Notes under the pieces: generated by a model
The model's database searches: none
Told to the model about the DNA's origin: nothing
Seen by the model: only the letters and a program-made list of their open reading frames with translations
Translations under genes and position numbers: made by a program
Part shown: positions 50,090-61,756 of the stretch, one piece after another
Numbering within the stretch: position 1 is the first letter of the stretch
How the letters are laid out: the number at the start of each line of letters is the position of its first letter
Source of the DNA: Raphanus sativus
Taxonomy: Eukaryota; Streptophyta; Magnoliopsida; Brassicales; Brassicaceae
NCBI RefSeq assembly: GCF_000801105.2
Contig: NC_079516.1
Coordinates: 7,440,001 to 7,504,000, forward strand
Length of the DNA: 64,000 nucleotides
Reading direction: 5' to 3'

Positions 50090-50668
50090 CTAGATTTTGG
50101 CTCGCTTTTAAAAAGGACGGGTATATTTTTTTGTTGTAAAATTATTTTACGTAATAAAAATTATGATTTTTGATAAATTATATATTTTAAAATTTTATGA
50201 AATTTATCTTAATTTACTTATATGACTTATTTTTGATATTTTCAATATGACTAAATTTTAGAAGACTCTAATAATTCTAACCCGTAATATGATTTTATTT
50301 ATTTAAACCGAAGTTAAACTTATTTTACACTGATTTTTTAAATTTTAAATAAAATATTTTATATCTTCAACACTTTTATATTGAAAAATTCATTTGTGCA
50401 TTTCAAAACATTTTCTATAATTTTATTAAATTTTGTTTATGTGATTTAGTTTTTTATTTTAACATTTAGGAAATAAAATTTTCAAGAAGGTTAAGAACTG
50501 AATTATATTACATACTCTTTAATGTAATTGCAAGATAATGACATTTGATTGGTTGCAATAATGCTGGGAACAAAATATAGACAATTTTGTAAATATAGAC
50601 AATTTTTGTAATTACTTAGAAATTTCAGGGGCATTTTTATAAACAGTCATCTGCTTTAATAGTATAGA
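50090..50668 (-). mobile_element. Nested non-autonomous Helitron, 579 bp
   Basis: On the minus strand it starts TCTATACTATTAAAGCAGAT and ends AAAATCTAG with T following. The subterminal 3' stem is imperfect. It is inserted at an A|T dinucleotide and has no coding sequence. Confidence 0.7.
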
Positions 50669-50775
50669 TATATTATTGTATTTATAGTTTTAAGAAATTC
50701 AAAATATATAATGAATTTTAAAAATAATTTAAATTGGTTATCCGAACCCAAACTGAACCCGCAAATATCCAAATA

Positions 50776-51015
50776 TAATTCAAACTGAAATTTAGAAATA
50801 TTTGAATGATGCTGAAATCTTTGACCTGAAAACCCAAAACCCAAATAGATCTGAAACGAATCCGAATGGATACCTGAACGCCCAGCTCTAGTCATAATTC
50901 GAACTGAAATTTAGAAATATATAAATGAGGCTGAAATCTTTGATCCCGTAAACCTGAAACCCAAACAGATCTGAAACGAACCGGAATGGATACATTAACG
51001 CCCATCCCTAGTCAC
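50776..51015. repeat. Two tandem ~120-bp units
   Basis: Each unit contains GAACTGAAATTTAGAAATAT..., CAGATCTGAAACGAA and GAATGGATAC, and ends CGCCCA(G/T)C(T/C)CTAGTCA. The spacing is exactly 120 bp. Confidence 0.85.
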
Positions 51016-52403
51016 TATTATGTATCATATATATGTCATCATATAATTAGTTTGTATTGGTCCATCATATAGATAATCATATAATTAATATTATTTATAT
51101 GTATCATCTTATAAATAACTGCATATATATATTCTTAAAGTTTAATGTGAAATATAAAAACTATAATTTAAGTTGGTATATGAAATTAATCATTTTGTTG
51201 TATTTCTCATATATATTGAAAACATTTTTTAATAATGGTTATTGGAAAATATTTTAGTAAAAATAAATTTTGATATATGCATATTTTTAAATCAATTTTT
51301 GATATAAATCAACTTTAAATTATTATTTTGATTTGAAATATGTATATAAAATTTAAATCTTATTTTATGATTACTTTAGACAAAACAATGTTTTTAGGTA
51401 ATTTGATTAGTCCATTTTGTATATCTTAAAACTGATATAATGGATTTCCAATTTTTATAAATAACATAAGTCATTACTTTTTTTTTTCTTGACATACTTT
51501 TATCCATGTTTCAAAATTTTAAATTTTTTGCAATAGTTTTCTATGAATTATTATTAATTTTATGATTTTTTTTTGAAAATTGAACTCGTGGAATTTTATA
51601 TTTGACTAAACAAATAAGGTAATAATATTGTTTTTAAAAGTGTTTTATATAATATACTATTTATATTTCAGTTTGTGTTTTTATTTTCACCATAAAGAAT
51701 AGTAAATAAAAAGAATTGTAAATATAGTGATAGAATTGTAAATAAAAACAAATATAGAAAGAAAGTTGTTTAATTTTATTGTAAAATAATGGCTAAATGT
51801 TTAAATAAAAAGAATATTAAATATGTTATTCATGTTTCTAAACAATTCTCATTTGTTATTAATTTATTGAAAATATAATGGTTAAATGTGTAAATAAAAG
51901 AAATACACATCTCTACTATCCATGTTTCCAAACATATCTCATTTATTCTATTATCCTTGTTTCCAAACAATTCATTGTGTACTTCAACTTTAATAATATA
52001 GATATAATCTTATTGTGTATTTCATATTCAAAGCATTTATTTATATCCATAAATACATAAAATAAATGATATATTCGATTTATACTTTTAAATTTAGGTA
52101 ATAATATTATTATAAGTATAATTATAACTAATATATTTATATTTATATGTTTGGATATGTATACTCATTTGGTTTCCAGTATATATGATATTCGGTGTTA
52201 AAAAATGAACCCATTCAAATATGTAGGCCGGATTCAATATATTGATTATCGGGTCATTTTCCAGTCAATTTTTTGGATGCGGATATTTTGTCCAAACCTT
52301 ATATTAAACAAAAATTAAAACACATAATTTTGAAACTAAAAATTTTCAGTGAAATTTTTTAAAGAAGAAAATCCCACGTTTTTAAACGCGGGTCAAAATC
52401 TAG

Positions 52404-53984
52404 TTTCTTTTATAACTTCTGTAAAATCTTGAAAATTAGTAATGATATCTTAACATTTTTACCAAAATTACAACATTTTACAATTTTGACGTTGATAAGT
52501 AATAGGAAAATCTTTCAAAAATGTTAAAATGAGTTTTTTAACAAAATTGACAAAAAAATATTTCATGAAAGGTAAAGATCATTTCATCCTTATTCTATAA
52601 ATATAAAAATAAAAAATTATTAAAATAAATGATAAAAATGGAAATTATTTTATTTTATTGTCAAAAGATTTTTTTTTCTAATTTGAAATTTTACAAGGTT
52701 TTTTCTTTTTAAAATTTTTATTTTCAAATCCAATATATGTTTTTTAAATATTTTAAATTATAAACTCAATCCCCAAATACTATACTTCATCTCTAGAGGC
52801 TAGCTGCTCTGTGAGTGGTGAAACAGATGACCACCATATTTTTAATGCTTCTGATAAAAATTAAATATGATAGTGTAGTTAGAGCTCGGACGGATCCGGA
52901 TATCCGGAAAATTTGGGGTATCCGAACCCGGATTCGTCGGGGTATCCGAATCCGGATTCGTCGGATTCATGGATTTAGTATCCGCATCCAGATTTGGGTT
53001 TCTGGATATCTGGAATCCGGATATCCGTCTATATATCATACTATTTGCGGATAACCAAATCTTAATCCAGATTCGTAAAAATAAATAATTAAACAAAAAA
53101 TAAATTTTTTGAAAAATATGAAATCTAAAATAATACATAAATTAAATATTTATACAAGATTTATAAATATAATATTAAAAATAATGTTGTAAAACTAGTT
53201 TTATGATTAAATATTAATATATAAAATATAATTATTAATAAAATTTAAAAATAATATATTTTACAAATATGGATCCAGATCCGGATATCTGAACCTAAAA
53301 TTATGATATTCGGATCCGGATTCGATTTTGACGGATCCTTGATGATTTTATCCGGATTTGGATCTAGACATTCCGAATATCCTAATTTCGAAATGTCGAA
53401 TCGAATTCGAATCCCGAATAATAAATCTCAGGACTAAATATGTAGTATTGTTTTCTAATTTTTCCCCGGATAAATATTGTTTCTAGATCTATTTCTGCTC
53501 ACCTAAATTTTATCATTCAAATATAAACTTTAAATCTATATCAACTAACTCTATATGTATACTATTTTTTTAATCTATTTAATTATTTTGATATTTTTTT
53601 TTTTATTTTATGACAAAACTATATAAATTCTATTTAAGAATTTTTTCCTAATAAAATCATATAGCTATATTTCATTTGCAAGAGTCAATCAGACAGACCA
53701 ATGGTTATCAACTTTAATAGACATCTACGAAACTGCACGTGACTCTAGCATAGACTCCAAAACTCGTGTAGAAACGACAAGCCAGCGGTAAGAACTATAT
53801 ATGTTTTTTCTTTTTTTGCTCGGTCGTGGAAACCCGATTATACCCTTTAAGAAAAAGAGGAGAGTGTGTGTGTGAGAATCTTGATTGATCGAATGCTTCT
53901 TTGGGAAGAGAAGAAATCCATCTTCTTGGATCTGATTTGATTGCACATGTTAATCCCTGAGAAGAGAGTGTCTGAGAGGATAAG
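52404..53984. other. AT-rich region with a GGATATCCGG-rich transposon relic, then the PP2A leader
   Basis: From about 52880 to 53430 the sequence repeats GGATCCGGATATCCGG-like words, with an AT-rich middle, similar in style to the element at 47386 but without clear ends. 53650-53984 is upstream and 5' leader of the PP2A gene. Confidence 0.5.
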
Positions 53985-56762
53985 ATGAAGAGTAGTGGTG
54001 GTGGTGATGATGTCGGAGCTTCTTCAGGGCCTTTGGATTGGAGATTCTCTCAGGTTTTCGGTGAACGCAGCGCTGGTGAAGAAGTTCAAGAAGGTATTCT
54101 CTCTTTAATCTCTCTCCCTTGGATCTCTTGAGATTAGGGTTCGACTCTGTTGCCTTTAGATCTATTAGGCTTCTTGGCTTGCAAGGCTTTTGATTTGTAG
54201 CTTTTGTCTGATTGTTTAGTTAAAATGTCTTTAAGAATCATGCATTAGAGCTGTAATGATGTTTTATCTATAAATCCTTCCACTGCAGTTGATATAATAT
54301 CAGCGATTGAGTTTGATAAATCGGGTGACCATCTTGCTACTGGGGACCGTGGAGGGCGTGTTGTTCTGTTCGAGAGGACAGATTCCAAAAATGTATGCTC
54401 TCTTTACTATTATTCAAAAAGATGAGATTGCTATGTTTTCCTCATGTTGTGATGCTATTCACAGGCCAGTGGAGGTAGAAAGGATCTCGAAGGAACAGAC
54501 TATCCAGTGAGACACCCGGAGTTTCGTTATAAAACTGAATTTCAAAGTCATGAACCTGAGGTTAACTCTTTTTTTACTTTCTTTGCTCCATCCCTACAAC
54601 ATAAGAGTTGTATTACCTTTGATTTTGGCTTTTTCATGATCTGAAAAAAACTTTGTCTACCAGTTTGATTACCTCAAGAGTTTGGAGATAGAGGAGAAGA
54701 TCAACAAAATTAGATGGTCACAAGCAGCGAACGGTGCTCTTTTTCTCCTTTCAACGAATGATAAAACCATCAAGTTTTGGAAGGTGAGATGTTGGTTGGA
54801 CTTCATATCATATTTAAATGGTTATGATATACGTTAGGTAAATCTGAGAGGTCTTGTTCTATCTCTTTTAGATATTGTTTTTGAAAATTATCTTTTGGTG
54901 CTGAATATCTAAACAGGTTCAAGAGAAGAAGATCAAGAAAATTTGTGACATTATTAATACGGATTCTTCAACAACTCTAGGAAATGGAAGTGTCCCAACC
55001 TCAACTAATTCAAACGTTACAGATTCATACCTCACTAACGGAGGATCACATGACAACTATTTAAGTAATGACTACTCATTTCCCCCTGGAGGCATCCCAT
55101 CGCTGCAGTTACCTGCGGTAGAGTTGACTCCTGTTGGACTGCTCTTTATGTTCTCTCTTTACCGTTTGTGGCTTAGCTAGATCTTAGTTTCAGTAAGAAC
55201 TTCAACCTGAATGCATGATCTCTTAAGCAATTACAACTTTACAGGTAACTACTAGCCATGAGACTAGCCCTGTGGCTAGATGTAGAAGAGTGTACACTCA
55301 TGCTCATGATTATCATATCAATTCAATCTCAAACAATAGGTAAGGAGGTGCTACGTCCATTTTGTCACATAGTTGCTTTTCCTTCCCTCTTATTTGCACT
55401 GATGATCATGTTCTTTCTCTTGGTGGTTTTGCTATACCAAAATTCAAAGTGACGGCGAGACATTTATATCTGCTGACGATTTGCGGATTAATCTCTGGAA
55501 CCTGGAGATAAGCAATCAAAGTTTCAACATTGTTGACGTCAAGCCTGCTAATATGGAAGATCTAACTGGTAAGCTGCCATTTTTCTCTCTCTCTCTCTCT
55601 TTTGAAATGGGATTTATCAAACTTGGTTACTAGAGCTGCAATGTTGGTTGCAGAGGTTATCACATCAGCGGAGTTTCATCCTACTCATTGCAATACCTTA
55701 GCGTATAGCAGTTCGAAAGGTTCAATTCGCCTGATTGATCTGCGACAATCAGCTTTATGTGACTCACATTCCAAATTGTAAGTGTCTTGAGACTGTTAGA
55801 CCTTCATAGTAAGCAACATCACAGGTCTAACTAACATTGCTTGTTTCTTTTTTTGTAGGTTTGAGTACACAGCGACACCAGCTTCTAGATCATTCTTCAC
55901 GGAGATAATTGCTTCAGTTTCAGACATCAAATTTGCGAGAGGAGGAAGATATATACTTAGCCGTGACTATATGACGCTTAAGGTCCGTCCATATGTTAAT
56001 CTTGGTATTGGTTATGTGTCATGCGCTTACTGAATCCATGGTTATGTTTTTTAAATGTCAGTTATGGGACATCAACATGGACTCGGGTCCAGTATCAACG
56101 TTCCAGGTTCACGAACATTTAAGACCAAAGGTCAGTCTCCTGTACTTTTGATATATAGTTGCATCAGCAGACTAAAACTGATGACTACCTTTTTATGTGA
56201 CCCATCTCCAGCTCTGTGATTTATATGAAAATGATTCTATCTTCGATAAGTTCGAGTGTTGTCTTAGTGGGGACGGGTTGCGAGTGGCTACAGGTTCTTA
56301 CAGGTATTGTTTGTAACCCCCACATCGTTTTTAATGAATATATTTTTATTGTATTTAAAATAAATAAAAATAACTTTGTTTCCAGCAATCTCTTCCGTGT
56401 GTTTGGTGTTTCCCCGGGAAGTACTGAAACTACAACCTTGGAAGCAAGCAGAAACCCAATGAGACAAGTCACAACACCCGCGAGGCCATCAAGACCATCG
56501 TTAAGCAGTATAACACGCGTGGTTAGAAGAGGTCAGTGAGTTTTATTTATCCCTCTGTCTTTTAGCATATATAGAGAGAGAGAGGTAAATGAATAGTTTT
56601 TCAAAATTTGGGGAAACAGGAGCGGAGAGTCCTGCAAATGGCGATGGGAATGGTAATAATTCTTTTGACCATACAACCAAGTTGCTGCATCTCGCATGGC
56701 ATCCAACAGAGAACTCCATAGCTTGCGCTGCGGCCAACAGTTTGTACATGTACTATGCTTGA
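53985..56762 (+). CDS. PP2A B55-type regulatory subunit (ATB alpha/beta-like)
   Basis: Thirteen exons: 53985-54093, 54289-54392, 54465-54560, 54664-54783, 54917-55117, 55245-55339, 55450-55568, 55654-55777, 55859-55982, 56062-56130, 56212-56303, 56386-56531 and 56620-56762. They sum to 1542 nt, 513 residues, the length I recall for Arabidopsis ATB alpha (ATB beta is about 12 shorter). The protein is a WD40 propeller that directs the PP2A heterotrimer to substrates. Conserved blocks include [66 protein letters not shown] and [16 protein letters not shown]. The end, [12 protein letters not shown], is conserved. All borders are GT-AG and no lesion is seen. In Arabidopsis both genes are on chromosome 1, so this is not the syntenic partner of its neighbours. 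Confidence 0.95.
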
Positions 56763-57289
56763 AGAAGAGAAAAAAAATGAAAACATTACTCTAAATGGAG
56801 AAAGAAGCTTTGGCTACTTGTGAAACTGAATGATCAGAGATGACAACATCATCATCAGCATCTTCATATCACAACTTAAGCTCCTTTTATATGCTCTTTC
56901 TCTCTCTTTTGTTTGTATCATGTTCGACTCTCTTTTTCTTTTTAATTGAGGAAATGGCTGGACATAGCAAATATCAGTGGTAATGATTTTCTTTTCTTCA
57001 TTACACTTGGAGCTAAAGCTAGTCCGCCATTTTTCTTTTAATTTTTTTTACTTGTGTTCTGTCTGGATTAAGTCAAACATGCTGGCCAAGAACCAGAAGA
57101 AGGGGAATCCGATTAGAAGAAAAATCGTGATTGTAGTTTATTTTGGAAATATTTTAAGACTAAAATTTAATATTATCATATATATGCATTTTTTATCCAT
57201 ATGCATGTTTTATTAAGTTTTATTTATTACTTTTTGGTAAAACCATCTTCTCGTTTGTAGTTTACTGACACCAAAAACAGATACGTTGA
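56763..57289. other. PP2A B55 3' region
   Basis: 3' untranslated and downstream sequence, T-rich after 56880. No other gene seen. Confidence 0.5.
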
Positions 57290-57307
57290 AACTTGAAATT
57301 GAAACCT

Positions 57308-58227
57308 TTTTTTTTTTCCGTCTGATATTATTAAAAAAGGACAAGGCCCAAACCGGGCCAAGTCCAAACAACACACAAAGGCCACGAAGACCCAAATACA
57401 AACCAACTAGACAGCCCGACATGAAGGGCATTTAAACGGGCCCAAACCCAAACACTAAAACCTGACGCAACCACAACGGCCACGCGACCAGGTCCATCAC
57501 GAAGCTTCCACACGTGTAAACACACCGCACCGAACGGGACACGCGTCATCTAGCCACCACAGGTCGAGGCTTCCACCGGAGAAAAACGAATCGACTAGTG
57601 ATTCGCCGGAACACGCCGGAGAACAGCCACCGCACCCAAACAACATCGCCAGACTTGAATCCACCGAAGAGCTTCCTCGAAGACTGTTCCAAGATCTCAA
57701 TCGGTTCACGCAAAGCACCGCTGGCGATAACTCCACCTCCGAACTATCGTCTTTCTGTCGGCGAGCATACATCGGACAATCAGAGATCTCCTCCGACCAG
57801 CAAAGACAACCAGACACAAGTTTCCAAACCAAAAGAAGAAGCGGTCCCGAGAGCGAACCCTTCCAAACAGAGAGAAACACAAAGTCGGCAAGAACAGTGC
57901 TGCAGAAGCCACCACCTTCCGGAGTCAGAGCCGGTGGAGCCGCTGCTGAAGAAACCGCTACTCCCCAGAGACAAAATCGGTCGGTCCCCTACAAAAAAGC
58001 ACCGCCGAAGACTAAAGACTAAAAGCCGACGGGAAAACTGGGAGGAGAACCACTCCCGCTATACATGTAAAACGGAAAAGCAAAGAAAAACAGAAAAACC
58101 GGACCGGCAGTGGCTAACGGAACCCACTCCGCCGACCGGCGGCAGAAAAACACGGCAAAAAAACTTAGAGAGAGGTGAGAGGAAAAGTCAAGAAAGAGAA
58201 ACCGTTCCTCTTATTTTTTTTTTGTTC
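57308..58227 (-). mobile_element. Sadhu-like non-coding retroposon, 920 bp (element B)
   Basis: Exact 18-bp target duplications AACTTGAAATTGAAACCT at 57290-57307 and 58228-58245. The left T-run is the poly-A tail of a minus-strand insertion. The body is GC-rich relative to the surroundings, with GGCCCAAA, CACGTGT and GCCGGAG words as in element A. Open frames on both strands are not protein-like. No reverse transcriptase is present. The unusually long, perfect duplication points to recent retroposition. Confidence 0.82.
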
Positions 58228-58245
58228 AACTTGAAATTGAAACCT

Positions 58246-58625
58246 ATTCTTTTCACCATATTATTGCTTCTTTTAAAAAAAAAAAGTGTCGACACATTCC
58301 TATAAACAGATAATCAAAAGATTACAGAGTTTAAAAGGTATTTTATATAGAGTTCACAGAATGATCATATAAGATTTGATGAAGATGATGTTCACACGAA
58401 ATAATTCAGTGATCTCAATGCATAAGAAAATTCACTAAATATATAATGTTTTTAAAACCATAATATTATCATACGTACATGTGAAACAGTTCAAAGATTG
58501 AATCATGTGGAAGATGCTTCTACCAGCTTAACTACTAAACTATTCTAAAGAATTTTATTACTTAATTTATTTATTATAAAAAACGCATAATTAAAGGCTC
58601 TTCAAATCGACTAACAACGAAGATA
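58246..58625. other. Intergenic sequence
   Basis: AT-rich; I see nothing in it. Confidence 0.5.
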
Positions 58626-60764
58626 TCTATCTTATTAAAATAGAAACATTCTAACTTCTTCTAGGTGGATTTTAAAGTTGGACATCACATTATTATTCTT
58701 AGCCTAACTTTTCATTTAAATATTTTCTTAAAGAGTTTAATATTAAGTACCTATCATTTAACTCCACCGTAATTATCCTATCATTTAACTCCACCGTAAT
58801 TATCATTTCACATCACCTCTTTTTATCTATTCTTTCATTTAACATATACTCCATCGAACTTTCATATGAACGTAAATCACTTGACTATAAATATCTAAAT
58901 CATTTGACTATCATTTAACTCCACCGTATATATATTATATAATAGTACAAATATAAAAATCTCTCTCTTTTATTATAGTCGAATGAATACAATAAATATC
59001 TCCAATATAAATATTACACGAGTCTGAATTCTTAAAAATAAATATATAAATAAATAGAAATAAAAATAAATGTTACACATGTTATTAAAAAAATAAACGA
59101 GTCCGAAACATGTCATTGCACAATTTTGACTATCTTGATCCAATTATCTCCCAAACCAATGGATTGAATTAACCAAATAATTTAACAGCATGTTTCAACC
59201 ACATCGGTACTTTTTGAAACTCAATACTAAAGATATCATAATATATTTTTTTGATGCTCAAATAATGAATATAATATACACTAAATAGAAATATTAATTT
59301 ATTCTTAAAAGTAATCAATTATGGGAAAACCCTTTCACCAAGTTAAAAATATATTCTTATTTACATAACAGAAACATCAATTCAAACTTTAAAAAAAAAA
59401 CCGACTATGAGTTTACTATACCTAAAATCTCGGTGGCAATCAAATATTCGCAATCAAATTTATAGATTTGAAATATCGTAAATATGGAAAACCCCTTTCT
59501 CCAAGATTAATCTACTATATCAAAAATATCGGTGTCATGGGATTTTGTATTTATGTATATCTAACTTAATAGGTAACTTGACGTATTTATGGGATTTCAA
59601 TAACAGAAACATCAATTTTAACTTTTTAAAAAAATCGATTATGAATCTACTAGCCTAAAAATAAATCAAAGAAAAGGAAAATAAGATGTAACTATTTTTT
59701 TTTCTTTCTTTCCTGGATAATTGTTGTTACTAATAACAGAAACATCAATTTTAACTTTCTTTCTTAATAGGTAACTTGACGTGTTTATGGGATTTCAATA
59801 ACAGAAACATCAATTTTAACTTTTTTAAAAAATCGATTATGAATCTACTAGCCTAAAAATAAATCAAAGAAAAGGAAAATAAGATGTAGCTATTTTTTTC
59901 TCTTTCTTTCCTGGATAATTGTTGTTACTAATGGGCTTATTAATTATGTATGGACGTGGACATTTATAATGAAATTTTCCTTTCTTAGGCATAATAGTTA
60001 GATTGTCAATAAATAGACAACAAAAGATTGTATAGTTTTCTTGCACTTAACTTTCTAAAAAAAAACACATTGTCATTTTTTATTTATTGAATTTTTTGCA
60101 TACACATTCAAAATACTATTCTTTTAATTAAAAAAAACTGCATCTATAATTGATTTTCGATTAATACAGTTTCTTTTAAATTATTTTACCAAATATAAAA
60201 TATTTATGTATCCGCACGGTTAATCTTTCTTGATATTTTTTTATTTTTCCATTAAATTGTCTTTTTTCTATCTTATAATAACTAATAACTTTTTTGTTAA
60301 AATTATAATGAAGACTTCAGTTTTGTTCGTCTAAATCGTATTGGAAAAAACTAGGTCTGGAAAGGAGAAGGGCAGGTGGTGGAATATTAGATTAGTGTCT
60401 CCACCTTACGTCTATATCTATAATACACTATTATGTTAATCCAGATCGTATTGGTTACTATTAGATTAGTGCTTCACAGTACATCTATAAAACACTGATA
60501 TTTAATCCAAATGTATTGATTAATATTAATTATATTAATGTTTGCACCATACAATTATATCTCTAATACACCAATGAAAAAACTATTAATACAAAAAACA
60601 GTTTTAACATTGTTTTTAAACAATATGTTTTGGAAAAACTCGAAATTATATAAAACTATATTATGTGCAATGGACAAACTCTAAATTATATTGACTACTA
60701 TAGAATATATGTTATGTGTTAAAACAAAAATAAAATCCGCGCGGTCGCGCGGGTCATGATCTAG
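58626..60764 (+). mobile_element. Non-autonomous Helitron, 2139 bp
   Basis: It starts TCTATCTTATTAAAATAGAA, the common Brassicaceae Helitron 5' end. It ends with the stem CCGCGC-GGTC-GCGCGG (60737-60752), GTCATGATCTAG, then T; the preceding base is A. There is no Rep/helicase. It includes a 198-bp tandem duplication (59568-59765 and 59766-about 59932) with the phrase AATAACAGAAACATCAATTT. Only one set of clear ends is seen. Confidence 0.88.
59568..59932. repeat. 198-bp tandem duplication inside the Helitron
   Basis: Units start AATAGGTAACTTGACGT and repeat AAATCAAAGAAAAGGAAAAT and TTTCCTGGATAATTGTTGTT with a few changes. Confidence 0.9.
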
Positions 60765-61324
60765 TTTACCGTTAAAAAATAAACAAAAACGTTATTGATC
60801 ATACTTTGATATCTTCAAGCAAAACTCCCTTTTTCATGTACGTAACTCGATAAAATTCGAAATAATAACTGAATTTAGCTACTAATTAACATTTAACATG
60901 TGTCTTCACATCACTCTCCAGTACACGACTTTGGTTGTAAATATTCGAAAGGGCCACGTTTGATCTAAGCCGTCCATGCGTCAAGCCGCAGCCACAAATC
61001 GTAGCCGTAGAAACGACAGGATGATGGGGGCATCAAGAAGGAAGTGGAGTGTTTGTCCCACGTGTTGGGGAAACAGAACACACGAACAGCCAAATGGTCA
61101 GCTCTTACGGCAGCTTAACGCTACGACAATATCCTTAATCTGTTTCCTCGACACACGGACGGCTTTGATTCATTATTCTAAACAATGTATAATCAACGGC
61201 TGCGATTCGACTTTTGAGTGTAATGATATATTTGGAGTGCACATACCTTTTTTTTTGCTAAACAAAATTAACTCCTTAAATACTATTTTAATACGTATAA
61301 TTAAGCAATCCATTTGGATTGTTA
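60765..61324. other. Intergenic sequence before the MITE pair
   Basis: 60960-61230 is GC-richer and has an open plus frame at 60976-61383 that runs into the MITE. It lacks a recognisable domain and I do not call it a gene. Confidence 0.4.
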
Positions 61325-61554
61325 GAGCATCCCCATCAAAGGTTCATGGGAGTTTTCACACATTTCCCAAAAAAATATATTAAAATAATAAATAATGATG
61401 AATTCGGTTTGTTGGGGTCCATCTGAATGAACCTGGATCATCGCGAGTTTACCACGTGACGATTTTTTATTGGTTCGTTTTTTTTTAAAACGAAAAAAAA
61501 ATAGAAAAAAATAAAGTTGTGAACTCCATAGAAAGTTCACTGATACTGATGCTC
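61325..61554. mobile_element. Tourist-like MITE, 230 bp
   Basis: Ends GAGCATCCCCATCA and TGATACTGATGCTC, flanked by TTA (61322-61324 and 61555-61557), the PIF/Harbinger pattern. Confidence 0.82.
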
Positions 61555-61557
61555 TTA

Positions 61558-61753
61558 GGACATGAGCATTGGTGGGACTTGCACAAATCCTTTAATTAAG
61601 AAAGTTCCTTAAGTTTTTTTTCTTTTTTGTTCGGGAATAGTATAAAGGACATCCCTTATATAAAGGATTTTTTCTGTTTTTTTTTCTTGATCCTTGTGTT
61701 TAGGTGATCCTTCCACTTAAAAGATGTCTTAAGAGATCACCAATGCCATGCTC
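61558..61753. mobile_element. Tourist-like MITE, 196 bp, abutting the previous one
   Basis: Ends GGACATGAGCATTGGTG and CACCAATGCCATGCTC, flanked by TTA (61555-61557 and 61754-61756). It shares the middle TTA with the neighbouring MITE. Confidence 0.75.
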
Positions 61754-61756
61754 TTA

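Larger units (their letters stand above)
49942..52403 (+). mobile_element. Candidate Helitron (outer), about 2.46 kb
   Basis: The 5' end TCTAATCTATTAAAGCAGAA matches the usual Brassicaceae Helitron start. The 3' end has a stem (CCCACGTTTTTAAACGCGGG, 52373-52392) followed by TCAAAATCTAG and T. It is inserted between A and T. No Rep/helicase is present. A minus-strand Helitron (50090-50668) is nested inside. A 120-bp unit is tandemly repeated at about 50776-51015. The pairing of these two ends is inferred. Confidence 0.6.

Noticed and set aside
57497..57974. Minus frames in the Sadhu-like element as coding
   Set aside because: Composition-driven frames without a start context or domain.
57598..58305. 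235-residue plus frame as a gene
   Set aside because: It lies in the GC-rich body of the Sadhu-like element, is extremely Arg/Lys/Pro-rich and runs past the target duplication.
60976..61383. 135-residue plus frame
   Set aside because: It runs into the Tourist-like MITE and has no recognisable domain.
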